Origin: Lachnospiraceae bacterium
GTDB lineage: Bacteria; Bacillota; Clostridia; Lachnospirales; Lachnospiraceae
DNA length: 49,428 nt
Direction: 5' to 3'
Assembly (NCBI GenBank): GCA_021772075.1
Contig: JAETNQ010000028.1
Coordinates: forward strand, 1 to 49,428
The notes below the pieces were generated by a model that ran no database searches, was not told where the DNA came from, and saw only the letters and a program-made list of their open reading frames with translations. This document shows positions 45,480-49,428 of the stretch, one piece after another (position 1 is the first letter of the stretch; each line of letters opens with the position of its first letter). The position numbers and the translations under genes were made by a program.

Positions 45480-45786
45480 TAAAGCTGCATCCTCAGCGGA
45501 ACCGTCATAAGGATATTTTCCATCCATAAAGTCAGATACTCCGAATCTGTTCCTCATGCGTTTGTCGTGGCCAAGGCATAAATAGCAGTTGCTTTTTTTA
45601 TCATCTTATGGTATTTTAAAAAAAGATGTCCTGCACTGACATCAAAATATAAGATATTTTCTCTTCAACAGTTTCATAAATTGGAATATTTTACGAACAA
45701 ATGCTGTCACGCTCTGCGGGGCAGCCCACTGTAAACAGATAAGCCTGCGCCGACCAGCGCAGGCTGTTATTCTTATCCTATTCTTT
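45480..45786. other. intergenic region with a hairpin at 45742-45765
   Basis: No convincing gene. AGCAGTTGCT followed by seven T residues near 45590-45604 could end the Rpn transcript. The hairpin at 45742-45765 is listed separately. Confidence 0.4.
45742..45765. terminator. hairpin terminator
   Basis: A perfect nine-base stem, AGCCTGCGC with GCGCAGGCT, encloses a six-base loop. It lies 21 bases past the stop of the minus-strand small gene, so it probably terminates that gene; the plus-strand side is followed by a T-rich tract. Confidence 0.65.
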
Positions 45787-46131
45787 TTATACCAATCCGA
45801 GCGTCTTAAAAACCGCCCAGACATAGGGGGCTCCAAAACACCCCAAGCTCTTCGGGCCGGTCACTTTATGCTCCCCATCCTGTTGTATCTTCTGATATGC
45901 CTGTTCAAAAGTAGCCCTGGTAATAGACTTTTTTTTCCTGTCCGAAAAAAATTCTCCGCCTTTGACCGTATAAGTAAAAGGAAGACCCTTCGCTGTATAA
46001 AAAGTCTCGCCTTGCCGAACCGTAATGGCATTCCACAATTCATCCTTTGTTACCATCCCCAGCCACTCCGCTTCCGTTTTCCTTTCCCCTTTTGCTCCCC
46101 CTCTACTCAATGTGATTTTTTCGTTCTCCAT
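45787..46131 (-). CDS. conserved-looking small protein, function unknown
   Basis: A 114-residue protein; I chose the ATG at 46131 because GGAGGAG lies six bases upstream, while the longer frame starts at 46179. It contains MVTKDELWNAITVRQGETFYTAKGL and a TRATFEQAYQKI helix, then GPKSLGCFGAPYVWAVFKTLGL. This has the shape of a small DNA- or ligand-binding protein but I do not recognise a family. It is soluble and basic in part. It lies alone between the Rpn and MATE genes. Confidence 0.7.
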   Translation of the reverse strand: MENEKITLSRGGAKGERKTEAEWLGMVTKDELWNAITVRQGETFYTAKGLPFTYTVKGGEFFSDRKKKSITRATFEQAYQKIQQDGEHKVTGPKSLGCFGAPYVWAVFKTLGLV

Positions 46132-46265
46132 GAACTTCTCCTCCCTATACCCTTCTCCGGCATGGAGGCCTTCATTCACTCAGGGCATAAACAGATTGGT
46201 GTTGTATCCATCATAATTGATCAGAACGATAAAGTCAACAACCCTGCCATCCTGCATACAGAAAT

Positions 46266-47621
46266 CTATTTTTCACTCCCCAGGCTTTCCATCCATCCTT
46301 TCTTCCTGAAAACCAACAGCGAAATCCCCAGCCGCACACATTCCTCCATCGATAACAGAAAGTATACATAGGCTACCGGCAGCTTCCATACAAAAGCGCC
46401 CAACAGCCCCAGCGGCACTCCGAAAACCCATGTCCCTATCAAATCAATGCACATCACATATTTCGTTTTCCCGCCGCTGCGGATAATTCCTCCGCCCAGA
46501 ATCATATTTTGCACCTTTACCGGGGAGACCAGGGCAAAAGCCAGCAATATCTCATATGCCATTTGCTTTGCTTCCGGACCGGCGTTGTAAATCCCCACAT
46601 AATACCCTCTTGCCGCCGCCAGTCCGGCAGAAAGCAGAACGGAGCCAAAGAATCCATATTCCATCAATTTTTTCGATTCCTTATAAGCCCGCCCATACTC
46701 CCGGCTTCCTAGCGCTTTACCGACCATAATGCCCGCTGCCTGCGCCAGCCCGCCCAGCGCGCCGATCAGCAGAGTCTGAACCGGAATGGTAAGCGTCATG
46801 GCGGCGCAGGCATCCGTCCCCATATTCCCATAAATAGCCGTGTATACATTCTCCCCCAGGCTCCAAAAAAATTCGCATAAAATAATGGGATACAGGATTC
46901 CAAAAAACTGTTTTCTTTTTTCTGCATCAAAACGCCATAGAAAAACCATTTTAAAATGATGTTTTTTATTATGCCTGAGCAGAAACCATATCATGAATCC
47001 GCATACGCCGAATTGGGCGATGACCGTCGCGGCAGCCGCTCCTTCCGCCCCCATCTTCGGAAACCCGCCTTTCCCGAAGATGAATAAATAATTGAAGCCG
47101 GTATTCAAAAACGCTCCCGCCAGGCTGGCATACAACGGCAGAGCCGCCGCTTCCATACAGCGCAGCAGCACAGCCGCAATACTCCCGACTGCCATCGGCA
47201 AGTAAGAACCCGCAAGAATGCGCAGATACCCCGCAGCTATCTTCTTTGTTTCTTCATCCTTCGTATAGATTCCCATAATTTTTTCCGGAAAAAACATGCT
47301 CAATGCCATAAAAAAAGCTGCAAGACCCAGACCCAGCATCAAATTAGCAAAAAAACTCCTATTGGTTTCTTCCTCGTTTCTTTGCCCGATATACTGGGAA
47401 ATCATAATTCCCGCCACCGCCGTAACCGCTCCCAGCAATACGGAATAGAGGGATGCGAATTTCCCTCCCAGCCCCACTCCGGCAATGCTTTCGCTTCCTA
47501 ATTTTCCGATCATCAGCTGATCAACTACGCTAAACGACGACTGTAAAAGAGACTGCATCGTCACCGGCAAAGCGATGCCGGCCACTGTCTTATAAAATAC
47601 ACCTTGTTCCTTTTCCCTCAT
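46266..47621 (-). CDS. MATE family multidrug efflux transporter
   Basis: A 451-residue protein with twelve predicted membrane helices in two homologous halves, typical of MATE cation-coupled drug exporters. Family features include the N-terminal PVTMQSLLQSSFSVVDQLMIGKLG, the GLGGKFA loop, and the matching LTIPVQTLLIGALGGLAQAAGIMVGKALG in the second half. GGGAGGCGG precedes the ATG. It lies 22 bases after the LacI-type gene on the same strand, so the regulator probably controls it; substrate unknown. Confidence 0.93.
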   Translation of the reverse strand: MREKEQGVFYKTVAGIALPVTMQSLLQSSFSVVDQLMIGKLGSESIAGVGLGGKFASLYSVLLGAVTAVAGIMISQYIGQRNEEETNRSFFANLMLGLGLAAFFMALSMFFPEKIMGIYTKDEETKKIAAGYLRILAGSYLPMAVGSIAAVLLRCMEAAALPLYASLAGAFLNTGFNYLFIFGKGGFPKMGAEGAAAATVIAQFGVCGFMIWFLLRHNKKHHFKMVFLWRFDAEKRKQFFGILYPIILCEFFWSLGENVYTAIYGNMGTDACAAMTLTIPVQTLLIGALGGLAQAAGIMVGKALGSREYGRAYKESKKLMEYGFFGSVLLSAGLAAARGYYVGIYNAGPEAKQMAYEILLAFALVSPVKVQNMILGGGIIRSGGKTKYVMCIDLIGTWVFGVPLGLLGAFVWKLPVAYVYFLLSMEECVRLGISLLVFRKKGWMESLGSEK

Positions 47622-47643
47622 TTTCCGCCTCCCGCTTCTTCAC

Positions 47644-48681
47644 TTATGTTTCCGCATAAGCATCAGGACCTTTTCCCACGCTGCCGCGTTCCACAAGCCT
47701 CACCGGAAACGTCACAACCGCCTCGCCGCACCCGCCCGTCTTCAGCTCCTGTAAAATGGAAATTGCCTTTGCCGCCCGCTCCCCTCCGTCCTGCCGGATG
47801 CTCGTAAGCGGGGGGTATATTTTTTCACACCATGGGCTGTCATCGAAACCTATTACCGATATTTCCTCCGGTATGCGTATGCCCTTCCCCTGCAGAAAAT
47901 AAATCCATTCCATCGCATAAAGATCGGACACCGCAAAAATTGCCGTGTACTTGGTCACTTCCTCCCATTTTTCTTCATAGAACTTTCTCCTTGCATCCCT
48001 TGCCATCGGCATCTGCCAGAAATCCGCCCGGCAGCCCTTCATCCCTTCCCTGAATCCCTCGATCCGTTCCCGATCCATGCATATATCATTGTCCGCCACG
48101 CAAAGCGCTTTTTTATGTCCCATTTTTTTCAAATATGCCCCGGCCTGGTAACCCCCGTCGTAATTATCGATCACCAGATTACAGATACCTCTGGTTTCCT
48201 GAAAATACCCATCGTATACAACAAAGGGTATATGCATGGACTCCCTCAGCTTCTTATAATCCTGTTCGCAGAATCCGATCAATACCAGTCCCTCCATATT
48301 CCACATAGAAGCCACCTTTGCAATCTCACGCCACTGTGCCGTCACCCTGACCATCATGAAGTATCCGGCCTTATCCAATTCTCCTGCCAGAGCGTTCAAT
48401 GATGCAGAAATAAATGCATCTTCCAAGACGTGGTTCTCATATTTTTCATGGTTATTTATAATAATTCCTACAATTCTGGAGTTATTCTGTGCCAGCAGTA
48501 TCCCTGCCATATTCGGAATATATCCCTTTTTTTCCAATAATTCCTGCACACGTTTCACCGTCTCACCAGAAATCTTTTTCGTTTTCCCGTGAATTACGTT
48601 TGATACCGTCGCCGTGCTCAACCCAAGTTCATCCGCAATATCGACGATCCTGACCCTTCCCTTTTCCATATGCATGCCCAT
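47644..48681 (-). CDS. LacI family transcriptional regulator
   Basis: A 345-residue repressor. The helix-turn-helix (VRIVDIADELGLSTATVSNVIHGK) and hinge precede a periplasmic-binding-protein-like sugar-sensing domain (SRIVGIIINNHE, NLVIDNYDGGYQAGAYL, ISVIGFDDSPW). Start choice is uncertain between ATGs at 48681 and 48675; AGGAAGGG lies nine bases before the second. Its transcription into the MATE gene suggests it regulates efflux in response to a small ligand, although LacI regulators usually sense sugars. Confidence 0.93.
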   Translation of the reverse strand: MGMHMEKGRVRIVDIADELGLSTATVSNVIHGKTKKISGETVKRVQELLEKKGYIPNMAGILLAQNNSRIVGIIINNHEKYENHVLEDAFISASLNALAGELDKAGYFMMVRVTAQWREIAKVASMWNMEGLVLIGFCEQDYKKLRESMHIPFVVYDGYFQETRGICNLVIDNYDGGYQAGAYLKKMGHKKALCVADNDICMDRERIEGFREGMKGCRADFWQMPMARDARRKFYEEKWEEVTKYTAIFAVSDLYAMEWIYFLQGKGIRIPEEISVIGFDDSPWCEKIYPPLTSIRQDGGERAAKAISILQELKTGGCGEAVVTFPVRLVERGSVGKGPDAYAET

Positions 48682-48874
48682 TGCCCTTCCTGTAGTCCTC
48701 GGACTTTCTTTTGTTTTATCATAATCAACAATTCCTTATAATACAATAGGTTAAACGCATAACCCATGACAAAAAATTCAAGATGGGTTTGTGAATATTG
48801 ACTGCTTCTTTCCTGCTCATTGCGCGGGATGCACGATGCAAAACAACAATATACATCACGCACTCCTGCGCATC
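48682..48874. other. intergenic region upstream of the LacI gene
   Basis: About 190 bases. No convincing gene; the only open frame here (48863-48618 on the minus strand) overlaps lacI and has no ribosome site. It should contain the lacI promoter, not placed with confidence. Confidence 0.4.
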
Positions 48875-48910
48875 AAAAAAGGCACCCGCCAGATGGACGG
48901 ATACCCTTTT
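48875..48910 (-). terminator. terminator of the SCP2-like gene
   Basis: On the minus strand AAAAGGGTATCC pairs with GGGTGCCTTTT across a short loop, followed by further T residues. It lies 16 bases beyond the SCP2-like stop. Confidence 0.7.
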
Positions 48911-48926
48911 ATTATGTAATGTTATC

Positions 48927-49268
48927 TTATTTTTTCTTCTTATCTGTTTTACCTGAAAGCTGTTTCAAAAAGGCCGCCTTGCCCAGATCCCCTTCTGCTT
49001 TGAGCCTGCCGATCAAATATGCCTTGACCGGATCGATCTTTCCATTGGCAAGGCCTATGACTGTATCTGCATTGGCAGTAACCAAAATATCGCGGTCATA
49101 ATACTCATAAGGCTCTACATTCACCTTGCCGTCTTTGATCTCCACATAGAAAGCACCTTCGCCCTCCCCCGTCACATTAAACTGAAATGCCACATGGTCT
49201 GTAATATGGCTTGCATCCACATCCGCATACGCTGCTTTTACGCTCGCCACTATTTCTTCGTAAGTCAT
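48927..49268 (-). CDS. SCP2 sterol-binding domain protein
   Basis: A 113-residue protein made of one SCP2-type lipid-binding fold: VAFQFNVTGEGEGAFYVEIKDGKVNVEPYEY, then DILVTANADTVIGLANGKIDPVKAYLIGRLKAEGDLGKAAFLKQL, read in blocks. The GRLKAEGDLGKA segment is the family hallmark. Start at 49268 is supported by GAGGAGG five bases upstream; the longer frame from 49292 adds a short leader. The ligand in bacteria is not established. The C-terminus ends in a lysine-rich tail. Confidence 0.9.
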   Translation of the reverse strand: MTYEEIVASVKAAYADVDASHITDHVAFQFNVTGEGEGAFYVEIKDGKVNVEPYEYYDRDILVTANADTVIGLANGKIDPVKAYLIGRLKAEGDLGKAAFLKQLSGKTDKKKK

Positions 49269-49312
49269 TGGTTCCTCCTCTCTGTTGCACATAATTTCAT
49301 ATCCCTATTTAT

Positions 49313-49341
49313 AGTATACTATCTCGGGTTTATGATTTCAA
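49313..49341 (-). promoter_or_regulatory. sigma-A-type promoter of the SCP2-like gene
   Basis: On the minus strand TTGAAA (49341-49336) and TATACT (49318-49313) are 17 bases apart, about 45 bases upstream of the start. Confidence 0.7.
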
Positions 49342-49428
49342 GGATAATCCGTCAGGCGCACGGAAATCAATTTTTGCAGACAATATCTGCCATTTCCATA
49401 CAAAGCTATCTTCTGTATTACCGGAAGC

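Noticed and set aside
48618-48863. 81-residue frame upstream of lacI
   Set aside because: It runs into lacI out of frame, has no ribosome site, and its translation resembles no protein.

Overview
The window looks like chromosomal DNA of a spore-forming anaerobic Firmicute, most likely a Lachnospiraceae-type Clostridium. The basis is protein style (UvrC, a FtsH with an acidic tail, PyrG, DUF1846, YitT, DUF3892, MATE and LacI proteins), strong GGAGG-type ribosome binding sites, and roughly 50% GC over most of its length. No rRNA, tRNA, CRISPR array or complete insertion sequence was seen.

Left part (1-18 kb). uvrC and ftsH lie on the minus strand, divergent from pyrG and a DUF1846 gene. A two-gene Septu-type defence operon (AAA ATPase plus HNH nuclease) follows, then a YitT membrane protein, a DUF3892 small protein, a signal-less Cu/Zn superoxide dismutase, and a fused N-acetylmuramoyl-L-alanine amidase/polysaccharide deacetylase. 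A four-gene signalling operon follows: exported FG-GAP protein, OmpR-type regulator, histidine kinase, membrane-anchored protein. A small charged protein gene precedes a strong bidirectional hairpin at 18042-18083. The DUF3892 gene and the small charged protein gene share a 30-base upstream element (26/30 identical) shaped like a forespore sigma-G/sigma-F promoter.

Central part (18.1-39.5 kb). Eleven minus-strand genes are packed head to tail with gaps of 0-19 bases or short overlaps. The promoter-proximal three (39510-33923), visibly AT-rich, form a restriction-modification module: two cytosine-C5 methyltransferases and a large protein with a PD-(D/E)XK nuclease and an N6-methylase-like domain whose catalytic motif reads NPPC. 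The next eight (33907-18099) are the best candidate for an undescribed system. They are a nucleotidyltransferase-like protein, a 1440-residue DUF6603-like protein, three unrecognised proteins of 405, 272 and 1108 residues, an Ig/propeller-like protein, a glycine-rich collagen-like protein, and a protein ending in a Hint (hedgehog/intein) autoprocessing domain. None has a signal peptide and none resembles phage head or terminase proteins. I suggest they make a multi-protein, beta-rich assembly; its function is unknown.

Right part (39.5-49.4 kb). A MerR regulator is followed by an ABC transporter gene that appears to be an in-frame deletion fusion of an ATPase and a permease. Then come an HD-GYP signalling protein, a wecB pseudogene with a large internal deletion, a solitary Rpn-type PD-(D/E)XK nuclease, an unrecognised small protein, a LacI regulator with a MATE efflux gene, and an SCP2-like sterol-carrier domain protein. 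Two deletion-made genes within 5 kb suggest local decay or rearrangement.
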